Assembly (NCBI GenBank): GCA_002469525.1
Contig: DKME01000066.1
Coordinates: forward strand, 1-23,114
Source of the DNA: Actinobacteria bacterium UBA7422
GTDB taxonomy: Bacteria; Actinomycetota; Actinomycetes; S36-B12
Length of the DNA stretch: 23,114 bases
Reading direction: 5' to 3'
Both the position numbers and the translations under genes were made by a program. This document shows positions 15,411 to 22,653 of the stretch, one piece after another. The stretch's first letter is position 1; every line of letters starts with the position of its first letter. Below the pieces are notes generated by a model. The model was not told the DNA's origin, did no database searches, and worked only from the letters and a program-made list of their open reading frames with translations.

Positions 15411-16097
15411 ATGAAAGTGCTGGTAGTTGAAGACGAACGACCGATCGCAGACCTGATCGGCGTCTACCTAGCGCGTGAGGGCATTGAGGTCGAATTCTGC
15501 TATGACGGAGAAGTAGGCCTGCGAACAGCACAAGGGGGCACATTCGATTCGATCATCCTTGACGTTGGGCTTCCTACAGTGGATGGAACCCAGATCTGCC
15601 GCGAGTTGCGTGCTGGAGGGAACTGGACTCCCATTATTTTCTGCACGGCGCGCGACGACGAAGTTGACCGAGTGCTCGGGCTGGAACTCGGAGCCGACGA
15701 CTATGTCACCAAGCCCTTCAGCCCAAGGGAACTTGTTGCTCGGGTCAAGGCGATTGTTCGTAGGTCGGCACAGGTAGTTGGGGCAAACCAATTTTTGGCG
15801 GCCGACGGTATCCAGCTGGATCTGCGCACCCGCAGGGCAACCCAAAACGGTCGTTCAATTTCATTCACGGCAACCGAGTTCGATTTATTGGCCTATCTCA
15901 TGGCCAGACCCGGGCGGGTGATCGAACGTTGGGAGCTTCTCGAGAATGTCTGGGGCTACGCGGAGGCGCTCGGAACCCGAACCGTGGACGTTCATGTGGC
16001 TCAGATCAGGACCAAACTCGGTTCCCAAGCACCAATTCGGACCGTCAGAGGAGTTGGCTATTCCTGGGAAGCCCCTACGCTAGAAGTGGAACCATGA
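15411..16097 (+). CDS. OmpR/PhoB-family response regulator
   Basis: This 228-residue protein has a receiver domain (about 1-115) with acidic pocket E7/D8, phosphoacceptor D51 (ILDVGLPTVDG), T79 and K101 (VTKPFSP). A C-terminal winged helix (about 128-224) follows, with TATEFDLLAYLMARPGRVI and TVDVHVAQIRTKLG. It should bind DNA when phosphorylated by the adjacent kinase; targets are unknown. Its end overlaps the kinase start as ATGA. Direct repeats just upstream make autoregulation plausible. Confidence 0.95.
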   Translation: MKVLVVEDERPIADLIGVYLAREGIEVEFCYDGEVGLRTAQGGTFDSIILDVGLPTVDGTQICRELRAGGNWTPIIFCTARDDEVDRVLGLELGADDYVTKPFSPRELVARVKAIVRRSAQVVGANQFLAADGIQLDLRTRRATQNGRSISFTATEFDLLAYLMARPGRVIERWELLENVWGYAEALGTRTVDVHVAQIRTKLGSQAPIRTVRGVGYSWEAPTLEVEP

Positions 16098-17473
16098 GAT
16101 TGCGACGGTGGAGTATCGTCTCACTCCTTGTCCTGTTAACCAGCGCGGTAGCCACAATTGCGATAGTCGTAGCTGGACTGATTTCTTACCCATTGGTAGT
16201 CTCCAGTTCCCAAGACGTAGCCGCAAAAAACCTTGCGCAACTGGCAAACGTCACAGCCAATGCGATTGACCAGCAAAATTTCGGTGCGGGTGCGGGTGCG
16301 GGTGTTGGTCAAGGTCTAATTAGAACTTTGCAGCGTGAGTCTGTCTCTGCATACTTGATTCCGCGGGGTAACCCGGACTTGCGCGACCTGCCATTTGACT
16401 TTCCCGCCAGTTATCTTGATCAGTTGAACCAAGGGACAGACGTTTCCGGCCGAGTCACTTCGAGTCAGAGCGAATTCTTATTGGAGGGAAGGCCAATCGG
16501 TATTGACGGTTCGGTAGTTCTGATCCAACCGATATCGATCGCGGGGGCAAGCGCATCCACCATTATTTGGCGTCTTGTGTTAGCTCTAGTAGTCGGGCTC
16601 ATCATCGCCATTCCACTCGGTTTCATTGCAGCCCAGCGACTAGCAAGACCGCTTCGCCGAGCTAGCACGGCCGCAACCTCCATGACTGGCGGACGGCGCG
16701 GGGTTCAGCTAGCCGTTAATGGCCCGCGTGAAGTTGATGAAATCTCTAACTCGCTCACCGAATTAGATGCTGCTCTAGTTGCATCTGAAGCTCGACAACG
16801 AGAATTTCTCCTTTCGGTTTCTCACGAATTTCGGACTCCTTTGACAGCTGTCAAGGGCTACAGTGAAGCGATAGCAGACGGAGTCTTGACCGGCAATAAT
16901 GCTGTGGACGCTGCACGACTAATCTCTTCAGAATCAGCACGACTTGATCGACTCGTCAGTGACCTTTTGGACTTGGCCCGGCTCGGTGCCGTTGACTTTG
17001 CAATCGAGAGCGTGAAAATCGACCTCCAAGAATTTGCCGGCGAAGTATGCGAGGTCTGGGGCTATCGATGCCAAGACTCACACGTTAATTTTTCGTCTGA
17101 AATCTCGGTTACCACAGGATTCGTAGGTGACCCGATCCGACTACGTCAAGTAGTTGACAACCTTGCGGAGAATGCACTCCGGCTGAGTCCAAGTGGCAGT
17201 ACGTTGGCTATTCGCATTGAGCAAATGGATAAGTCCCTTGTCATTGAAGTTCGGGACTCAGGCCCAGGCCTTAGTCCCGACGACCAGAAAGTGGCTTTTG
17301 ATCCGGGTGCTCTCTATGAACGATTCCGCGGGGTGCGACCAGTAGGTACCGGAATCGGTTTGGCGCTAGTCGACAGGTTGGCAACGGGAATGGGCGGGCA
17401 AGCACGAGTTGGTTCGGCCCCGGAAGGGGGTGCGCGCTTCACGGTCGAGATTCCCAATAGGAGTGACACGTGA
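16094..17473 (+). CDS. Membrane-bound sensor histidine kinase
   Basis: From ATG 16094 this protein has 459 residues: membrane helix 1 (about 8-30), an extracytoplasmic sensor region (31-155), helix 2 (about 157-180) and a HAMP linker (RLARPLRRA). HisKA has phosphoacceptor H244 (SVSHEFRTPL). The ATPase domain shows the N box (VVDNLAENALRLSP), G1 (VRDSGPGLS), the F box (YERF) and G2 (GTGIGLALV). The sensor region has a Gly-Ala repeat encoded by three GGTGCG units, and no recognised ligand domain. I chose ATG 16094 for its overlap with the regulator stop; a GTG or ATG far upstream would lie inside that gene. DUF2752 follows with a GTGA overlap. Confidence 0.94.
   Translation: MRLRRWSIVSLLVLLTSAVATIAIVVAGLISYPLVVSSSQDVAAKNLAQLANVTANAIDQQNFGAGAGAGVGQGLIRTLQRESVSAYLIPRGNPDLRDLPFDFPASYLDQLNQGTDVSGRVTSSQSEFLLEGRPIGIDGSVVLIQPISIAGASASTIIWRLVLALVVGLIIAIPLGFIAAQRLARPLRRASTAATSMTGGRRGVQLAVNGPREVDEISNSLTELDAALVASEARQREFLLSVSHEFRTPLTAVKGYSEAIADGVLTGNNAVDAARLISSESARLDRLVSDLLDLARLGAVDFAIESVKIDLQEFAGEVCEVWGYRCQDSHVNFSSEISVTTGFVGDPIRLRQVVDNLAENALRLSPSGSTLAIRIEQMDKSLVIEVRDSGPGLSPDDQKVAFDPGALYERFRGVRPVGTGIGLALVDRLATGMGGQARVGSAPEGGARFTVEIPNRSDT
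16283..16300 (+). repeat. (GGTGCG)3 hexanucleotide repeat in the kinase gene
   Basis: Three exact GGTGCG units encode Gly-Ala pairs at the start of the sensor region, followed by a degenerate GGTGTT unit. In-frame length changes would not break the reading frame. Confidence 0.8.
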
Positions 17474-17874
17474 TAGCAGCGCGGCAAGCCCCTTTGGCAG
17501 TCGGACTTGGTACTTTAGTGAGCTCGGGTGCCTTGTTTTTTATCAATCCGGCGTCGGGTATTTTTCCCGCTTGCCCGAGTCAAATGTTTTTTGGAATTGA
17601 TTGCCCTGCCTGTGGCGGAATTCGCGGGACCTATGCACTACTGCACGGAGATTTTGTTTCTGCCGCAGATCACAATGTGCTGCTGCTTGTCTTTTTCCCA
17701 GGAATCGTGATTGCGTGGTTGTTCTGGGCGACCGGAGTCTGGGACAGATGGGGAGTGGCGAGTCTGGTCCGTTCTCATGCAGCTTTGATCACCTATTTTA
17801 TTGTGACCTTGGTCATCACATTTACCATTCTTCGCAATTTCCTTCCCTATTTGGGTTCAGGTTTAGGCTCCTAA
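17470..17874 (+). CDS. DUF2752-family membrane protein
   Basis: This 134-residue protein has three hydrophobic segments (about 8-26, 68-90 and 106-124) and the family signature DCPACGGIRGTYALLHGDF near residues 44-62, with C45 and C48 in a CPxCG pair. The function of DUF2752 is unknown; the cysteine pair could bind metal or be redox-active. The GTG start overlaps the kinase stop by 4 nt, so it is probably co-expressed with the two-component system. In other Actinobacteria DUF2752 genes also sit just before trpC, as here. Confidence 0.88.
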   Translation: MIAARQAPLAVGLGTLVSSGALFFINPASGIFPACPSQMFFGIDCPACGGIRGTYALLHGDFVSAADHNVLLLVFFPGIVIAWLFWATGVWDRWGVASLVRSHAALITYFIVTLVITFTILRNFLPYLGSGLGS

Positions 17875-17898
17875 GTCATTGCCTTTTTTGGCTGTGGC

Positions 17899-17904
17899 TA
17901 CGCT
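17899..17904 (+). promoter_or_regulatory. Candidate -10 element of trpC (leaderless)
   Basis: TACGCT (TANNNT) ends 6 nt before GTG 17911 in the 36-bp gap after DUF2752. No Shine-Dalgarno, leader peptide or attenuator is visible. Confidence 0.5.
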
Positions 17905-17910
17905 AGAGAC

Positions 17911-18723
17911 GTGAGTGTGCTCGACGACATAGTCAACGGAGTCCGCGAGGATGTTGCAATCCGTATGGAACAAACTTCGCTGGATCAGTTGAAAGAACGA
18001 GCTTTAAAAGTTCGTGAGGCCCAAGACGTTCGAGCGATTCTTAGTGGCCCCGATGTTTGCGTTATCGCAGAAGTTAAAAGATCAAGTCCAAGTAAAGGCG
18101 AGCTCGCATCTATCCCACACCCTGGACTACTCGCCGCCGAGTATGAAGCAGGGGGAGCTCACTGCATCAGCGTTCTCACGGAAGAACGCAGATTTGGTGG
18201 GAGCCTTGCTGACTTGAAGGAAGTTCGAACTGCAGTTGACATCCCAGTGTTGCGAAAAGACTTCGTTATCGGCAGTTATCAATTATGGGAAGCTAAGGCC
18301 TACGGGGCGGACATGGTGCTCTTAATCGTTGCCGCACTTGAGCAGGAAGTCCTTGTCTCACTGATTGAAAGAACACAAAGTCTGGGACTCACGGCTTTGG
18401 TAGAAGTCCATGACGAAGGTGAAATCGAGCGTGCACTAGGTGCCGGCGCCAATGTGATCGGAGTGAACGCTCGGAACCTAAAGACTCTGGAAGTTGATCG
18501 GACTACTTTCAGTCGCGTGGCCGGTCACATCCCCACCTCATGCATTCGAATTGCCGAGTCTGGAGTTCGAGACCATCATGACCTTATGAACTACGCAGAT
18601 GCAGGCGCTGATGCAGTACTCGTAGGCGAATCACTGGTTGTCGGTGGGAACCCTCGTGAAGCTGTCCGAGAATTAGTCGCGGCTGGGGCTCACCCTTCCT
18701 GTCGGTCTCGAGGCCGAACATGA
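17911..18723 (+). CDS. trpC: Indole-3-glycerol phosphate synthase
   Basis: TrpC closes the indole ring from CdRP. The 270-residue TIM barrel has AEVKRSSPSKG (E54, K56, S58), LRKDF with the catalytic Lys K116, GVNARNLKTLEVD and AESGV. It is monofunctional, with no fused TrpF domain. The usual motif is NNRNL; here the first position is Ala in NARNL. Start GTG 17911 matches both the family N-terminus (SVLDDIVNGVREDV) and the upstream -10. The stop overlaps trpB as ATGA. Confidence 0.96.
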   Translation: MSVLDDIVNGVREDVAIRMEQTSLDQLKERALKVREAQDVRAILSGPDVCVIAEVKRSSPSKGELASIPHPGLLAAEYEAGGAHCISVLTEERRFGGSLADLKEVRTAVDIPVLRKDFVIGSYQLWEAKAYGADMVLLIVAALEQEVLVSLIERTQSLGLTALVEVHDEGEIERALGAGANVIGVNARNLKTLEVDRTTFSRVAGHIPTSCIRIAESGVRDHHDLMNYADAGADAVLVGESLVVGGNPREAVRELVAAGAHPSCRSRGRT

Positions 18724-19973
18724 CCACCTCTGAAGTCGAACGCGAACTCGATCTTCCAGGTCACTTCGGACCTTACGGCGGCAGGTTTGTCCCCGAAGCA
18801 CTCACCAGTGCGTTAGATCAACTCGATTCGGCTTTCCGTACGGCAGTGGCCGATCCTGACTTTCGGACTCAACTGGCCGACCTAGAGCGGGATTACACCG
18901 GACGACCTTCACCACTGACGCGAGCTCTGAGATTCGGCGAGCATTGCAACGGGGCTCGGGTCTACTTCAAACGAGAAGATCTCAACCACACGGGCTCCCA
19001 CAAAATCAATAACGTGTTGGGCCAGGCGCTACTCACTCAGCGCATGGGAAAGACCCGAGTGATTGCCGAGACCGGAGCCGGCCAACATGGGGTCGCAACA
19101 GCAACCGCGGCAGCCCTCTTGGGGCTCGAGTGCACGGTGTACATGGGAGAAGAGGACACCAGGCGGCAAGCTCTCAATGTTGCCCGCATGAAACTCCTAG
19201 GCGCTGAAGTCATTCCTGTGACTAACGGTAGTCGAACTCTCAAAGATGCAATCAACGAAGCAATGCGAGATTGGGTTTCGTCGGTTGACTCCACCCATTA
19301 CGTGCTCGGAACAGTTACAGGCCCGGCTCCATTTCCTGAAATGGTGCGCCACTTTCACTCGGTGATCGGCACGGAAACTCGTGAGCAGATTCTTGCCATT
19401 GAAGGGCGACTCCCCGATGCACTCGCGGCGTGCGTAGGTGGGGGCTCCAATGCCATGGGACTATTCAGCGGGTTCATTGACGACCCGGGTGTGCAACTGC
19501 GTGGTTACGAAGCTGGCGGCGACGGAGTTGAAACTGGCAGACACGCGGCACGGTTTTCAGCAGGGACACCTGGTGTGTTACATGGTGCGCGCACCTATGT
19601 CATGCAGGATGAATGGGGACAAACCCTGCCGTCACATTCAATCAGCGCGGGTCTTGACTACCCGGGAGTTGGACCAGAGCATGCCTGGTTACACGACACG
19701 GGTCGTGCTGTATACGAACCGGTCAATGACTCTGAAGCTATGGAAGCTTTTGCGCTGTGTTCCCGCACCGAGGGGATCATCCCCGCGATTGAAACCGCAC
19801 ACGGACTGGCGGGCGCTATCCGACTCGGGAAAGAGCTAGGCCCCGACTCTGTGATCATCGTAAATCTCAGCGGTCGTGGGGATAAAGACGTTGCTACAGC
19901 AGCCCGATGGTTCGGGATCGAATTGGAACACTCGGAATCCGGTTCAACTATTGAGTTATCCGAGGGTCGCTGA
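18720..19973 (+). CDS. trpB: Tryptophan synthase beta subunit
   Basis: TrpB condenses indole with serine using PLP. The 417-residue protein has FGPYGGRFVPE at the N-terminus, HTGSHKINN with the Schiff-base Lys K95, catalytic Glu E119 in ETGAGQHG, and the phosphate-binding GGGSNAMG loop. This is the canonical TrpB1 type, which pairs with TrpA. The ATG start overlaps the trpC stop by 4 nt, and trpA begins 3 nt after the trpB stop. Confidence 0.97.
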   Translation: MTTSEVERELDLPGHFGPYGGRFVPEALTSALDQLDSAFRTAVADPDFRTQLADLERDYTGRPSPLTRALRFGEHCNGARVYFKREDLNHTGSHKINNVLGQALLTQRMGKTRVIAETGAGQHGVATATAAALLGLECTVYMGEEDTRRQALNVARMKLLGAEVIPVTNGSRTLKDAINEAMRDWVSSVDSTHYVLGTVTGPAPFPEMVRHFHSVIGTETREQILAIEGRLPDALAACVGGGSNAMGLFSGFIDDPGVQLRGYEAGGDGVETGRHAARFSAGTPGVLHGARTYVMQDEWGQTLPSHSISAGLDYPGVGPEHAWLHDTGRAVYEPVNDSEAMEAFALCSRTEGIIPAIETAHGLAGAIRLGKELGPDSVIIVNLSGRGDKDVATAARWFGIELEHSESGSTIELSEGR

Positions 19974-19976
19974 TCT

Positions 19977-20777
19977 GTGAAAGCATCAGGCACTGCAGCA
20001 ATAGCTTCGGCTTTCGCTCAAGCAAAAAGTGAAGACCGAGCACTACTCATCGGCTACCTTCCTGCCGGCTTTCCCACGTTGGAGGGTTCCCTTGAATTAG
20101 TTGCCGCCATGTGTGAGGGGGGCGTTGACCTTGTTGAGGTTGGCCTGCCATATTCGGATCCCCTGATGGACGGACCCGTTATTCAACAAGCCGTTGATCA
20201 GGCACTAGCAAATGGAGCTACACCGGAAACGGTGTTGACGGTTATCCGAGCCGTCGCCGAATCAGGGACGGTGCCGGTGGTTATGAGTTACTGGAACCCC
20301 ATAGAACGATTCGGAATTGAGCGTTTTGCGCGTGATCTTCAGAACGCAGGTGGAGTTGGTGTCATTACCCCCGATCTCACAATTGAAGAGGGGGGACCTT
20401 GGATAGCAGCGGCGCAATCATATGAAATCAGCCCTATTTTCCTTATTGCTCCCTCCTCAACAAACGAACGAATCGGACAAATTGCGGCGGCAACGCAGGG
20501 GTTCGTCTATGCCGCATCCACCATGGGGGTGACTGGCGCGCGAGACCAAGTGAGCAACATGGCCCCCGAATTAGTCGCACGCGCCCGCGAGTGCACCAAT
20601 CTGCCCATTGCCGTTGGCTTAGGAGTCTCCAATGGTGAACAGGCCGCCGAGATCGCCGCATATGCCGACGGAGTGATTGTTGGTTCAGCTTTTGTTAAAG
20701 CCGCTGTATCGGGTGGGTCGCAGGCGGTGGCAGAACTCGCGCGTGATCTGGCAGGTGGGGTACGTCAGACACGTTAG
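19977..20777 (+). CDS. trpA: Tryptophan synthase alpha subunit
   Basis: TrpA cleaves indole-3-glycerol phosphate to indole, channelled to TrpB. The 266-residue TIM barrel has the catalytic pair E54 and D65 in VEVGLPYSDPLMDGPVIQ, YWNPIERFG, GVITPDL and the phosphate site YAASTMGVTGARD. The GTG start is 3 nt after the trpB stop. This is the last trp gene; no intrinsic terminator with a T-run is visible in the 76-bp gap that follows. Confidence 0.97.
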   Translation: MKASGTAAIASAFAQAKSEDRALLIGYLPAGFPTLEGSLELVAAMCEGGVDLVEVGLPYSDPLMDGPVIQQAVDQALANGATPETVLTVIRAVAESGTVPVVMSYWNPIERFGIERFARDLQNAGGVGVITPDLTIEEGGPWIAAAQSYEISPIFLIAPSSTNERIGQIAAATQGFVYAASTMGVTGARDQVSNMAPELVARARECTNLPIAVGLGVSNGEQAAEIAAYADGVIVGSAFVKAAVSGGSQAVAELARDLAGGVRQTR

Positions 20778-20840
20778 CGGCCTTCGCTTATTCTAAAGTT
20801 TCGAATTGCATCAAATTGTCCGGTTGAGGTTCATGTGAAT

Positions 20841-20845
20841 AGGAG
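20841..20845 (+). promoter_or_regulatory. Shine-Dalgarno site of the DsbA-like gene
   Basis: AGGAG lies 8 nt before ATG 20854 and fixes this start. A TAAAGT hexamer at 20794-20799 in the same gap could be a -10 for a leadered transcript, but the match is weak. Confidence 0.65.
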
Positions 20846-20853
20846 TACGCATC

Positions 20854-21654
20854 ATGGGTGAAAAGGGTCGTCGCGAACGAGCAGCAGAAGCACGTGGTGC
20901 AGCTCAAGCCGCAGAAAAACGCCGTGAACGCCTGGTGCGCATGGTGGGAGGCGCCACGGTCGTTGTCGTCATGGCAGCAATAATTGGCGTGGCCATATAT
21001 GCCAGCAGCAATAGTTCCTCCAATGACGCGGGCGGGTCGACAGCGGGCATCGTTGCGCCAGATCCCGCGGCTGCTGCACCGGCTGGCTCTTTCGCGGGTG
21101 ACTCAGCAACACCGTATGGCATCCCTTATGGAACTGGAACGTCTGACGTCCCCGTCCTTGAAGTGTGGGAAGACTTTCAATGCCCGGCATGTGGTGCGCT
21201 AGAAATTGCTAACGGTGCTGGCATCGAAGCCCTAGCAGAAGAAGGAAAGGTCCAACTGATTTACCGCCCGACAGCTTTCCTGGACGCAAACTTAGGAAAT
21301 GACTCCTCACATCGCGCGGTCGCGGCGTGGGGTTGCGCGGTTGATCTGGGTAAGACCACCGAGTTTCGCTACGAAGTCTTTGCCAACCAGCCGTTGGAAG
21401 AAGGAGTGGGCTACACCGACGAGCAATTCAACACATTCGCATCATCCTCTGGGATCGCAGGTGCTGAGTTGGAAACCTTCTCCCAATGCGTGGCCGACGG
21501 CAAATACTTGGCGTGGGCAGCGAACACTAATCAGGAGTTTGCAACCTCGCAGATTGGCGGAACACCTTCAGGTTTCCTCAATGGTGAACCCATTGCCACC
21601 GAGATTTTGGCAGATCAGATTGCTCTTGCGGACTTAGTCGCTTCCAAGTCTTGA
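20854..21654 (+). CDS. Membrane-anchored DsbA-like thioredoxin-fold protein
   Basis: This 266-residue protein has a basic N-terminus rich in Arg, Ala and Glu (1-29), one membrane helix (about 30-50), a low-complexity linker (51-95) and a thioredoxin-fold domain outside the membrane. The active site is CPAC (C110, C113, in EDFQCPACGALE) and the cis-Pro loop is GGTPSGF (P238). Two further cysteines, C161 and C212, could form a structural disulfide. It probably makes or rearranges disulfides in exported proteins; substrates are unknown. The place between trpA and lgt is conserved in Actinobacteria, as far as I recognise the order. Confidence 0.9.
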   Translation: MGEKGRRERAAEARGAAQAAEKRRERLVRMVGGATVVVVMAAIIGVAIYASSNSSSNDAGGSTAGIVAPDPAAAAPAGSFAGDSATPYGIPYGTGTSDVPVLEVWEDFQCPACGALEIANGAGIEALAEEGKVQLIYRPTAFLDANLGNDSSHRAVAAWGCAVDLGKTTEFRYEVFANQPLEEGVGYTDEQFNTFASSSGIAGAELETFSQCVADGKYLAWAANTNQEFATSQIGGTPSGFLNGEPIATEILADQIALADLVASKS

Positions 21655-21666
21655 TGGGTCACTGAC

Positions 21667-22557
21667 GTGCACATTGCAGCAGTTATTCCAGGTTCTACCC
21701 CAGGTTTCATTCCAAGCCCCGACACAGGGGTGTGGAATTTAGGGCCGGTCCCCATCAGGGCTTATGCAATGTTTATTGTGCTTGGAATTATTGTCGCTGT
21801 TGTGCTGGGCAATAAGCGCTATGAAGCACGCGGTGGTAGGCCCGGTGTCATTACGGACATCGCTATTTGGGCTGTGCCTTTTGGCATAGTGGGCGGTCGA
21901 ATTTATCACGTGTTGAGCGATTGGCAGATCTACTTCGGAGCGGAGGGGGCTGGCTTTGTTGCCGCACTGCGGATCTGGGACGGCGGTTTGGGTATTTGGG
22001 GCGCGGTTGCATTAGGCGCTGTTGGGACTTGGATCGGTGCTCGGCGAAATGGAGTCGCATTGCCTCCGGTGGCTGATGCAATAGCGCCGGGATTAGCTCT
22101 AGCTCAAGCGATTGGACGTTGGGGAAATTACTTCAACCAAGAATTATTCGGATCGCCCACAACATTGCCGTGGGGATTAGAGATCTCACCCGAAAACCGG
22201 CCGTCGGGTTATGGTGATTTCTCAACTTTTCACCCAACATTTCTCTATGAATCCCTGTGGTTGGTCGGCGTGGCTGTAGTGGTTATTTGGGCCGATCGCA
22301 GATTTAATCTGGGACACGGTCGAGCATTTGCTTTGTATGTGGTCCTCTACACGGCGGGTAGAGTCTGGATTGAAGCACTCCGAATCGATTCTGCCAACGA
22401 AATACTTGGACTCCGCCTCAATATCTGGACCTCCATCATTGTGGGACTGGGAGCGCTGGCCTACCTGGTGATTTCCGCACGATTAAAACCTGGACGGGAA
22501 CTTATTGTGCAAGAACCGGAACCCAACGAGCCGGAAACAGTTGCAAAGGTAGAATAA
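21667..22557 (+). CDS. lgt: Prolipoprotein diacylglyceryl transferase
   Basis: Lgt transfers diacylglyceryl from phosphatidylglycerol to the lipobox Cys of prolipoproteins, the step before LspA. The 296-residue multi-helix protein has the signature GRWGNYFNQELFG (R151 matches the essential E. coli R143), HPTFLYE, and a later GR (R232, matching R239). The E. coli H103 position is W111 here (GGLGIWGA), as I recall for other Actinobacteria. The GTG start lies 12 nt after the preceding stop, so it is probably co-transcribed with the DsbA-like gene. Confidence 0.96.
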   Translation: MHIAAVIPGSTPGFIPSPDTGVWNLGPVPIRAYAMFIVLGIIVAVVLGNKRYEARGGRPGVITDIAIWAVPFGIVGGRIYHVLSDWQIYFGAEGAGFVAALRIWDGGLGIWGAVALGAVGTWIGARRNGVALPPVADAIAPGLALAQAIGRWGNYFNQELFGSPTTLPWGLEISPENRPSGYGDFSTFHPTFLYESLWLVGVAVVVIWADRRFNLGHGRAFALYVVLYTAGRVWIEALRIDSANEILGLRLNIWTSIIVGLGALAYLVISARLKPGRELIVQEPEPNEPETVAKVE

Positions 22558-22640
22558 GGGCCTCGGGCCAACGTTGTCCCGGAATTGTCGTCGCCATTGT
22601 CTCCATGTGGTGGCGGTTATCCGTGCGAATCGCGACGTTG

Positions 22641-22646
22641 AAGGAG
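22641..22646 (+). promoter_or_regulatory. Shine-Dalgarno site of gltB
   Basis: AAGGAG lies 7 nt before ATG 22654. The 96-bp gap upstream has no recognised nitrogen-regulator box and no T-run terminator. Confidence 0.65.
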
Positions 22647-22653
22647 TTCGATC

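Noticed and set aside
15929..16093. Upstream start of the histidine kinase within the response regulator gene
   Set aside because: The extra 55 residues are an out-of-frame reading of the winged-helix coding region; ATG 16094 gives the expected basic N-terminus and first helix and overlaps the regulator stop as ATGA.
22558..22653. Intrinsic terminator after lgt (GGCC-TCG-GGCC)
   Set aside because: The stem is only four base pairs with a 3-nt loop and has no T-run.
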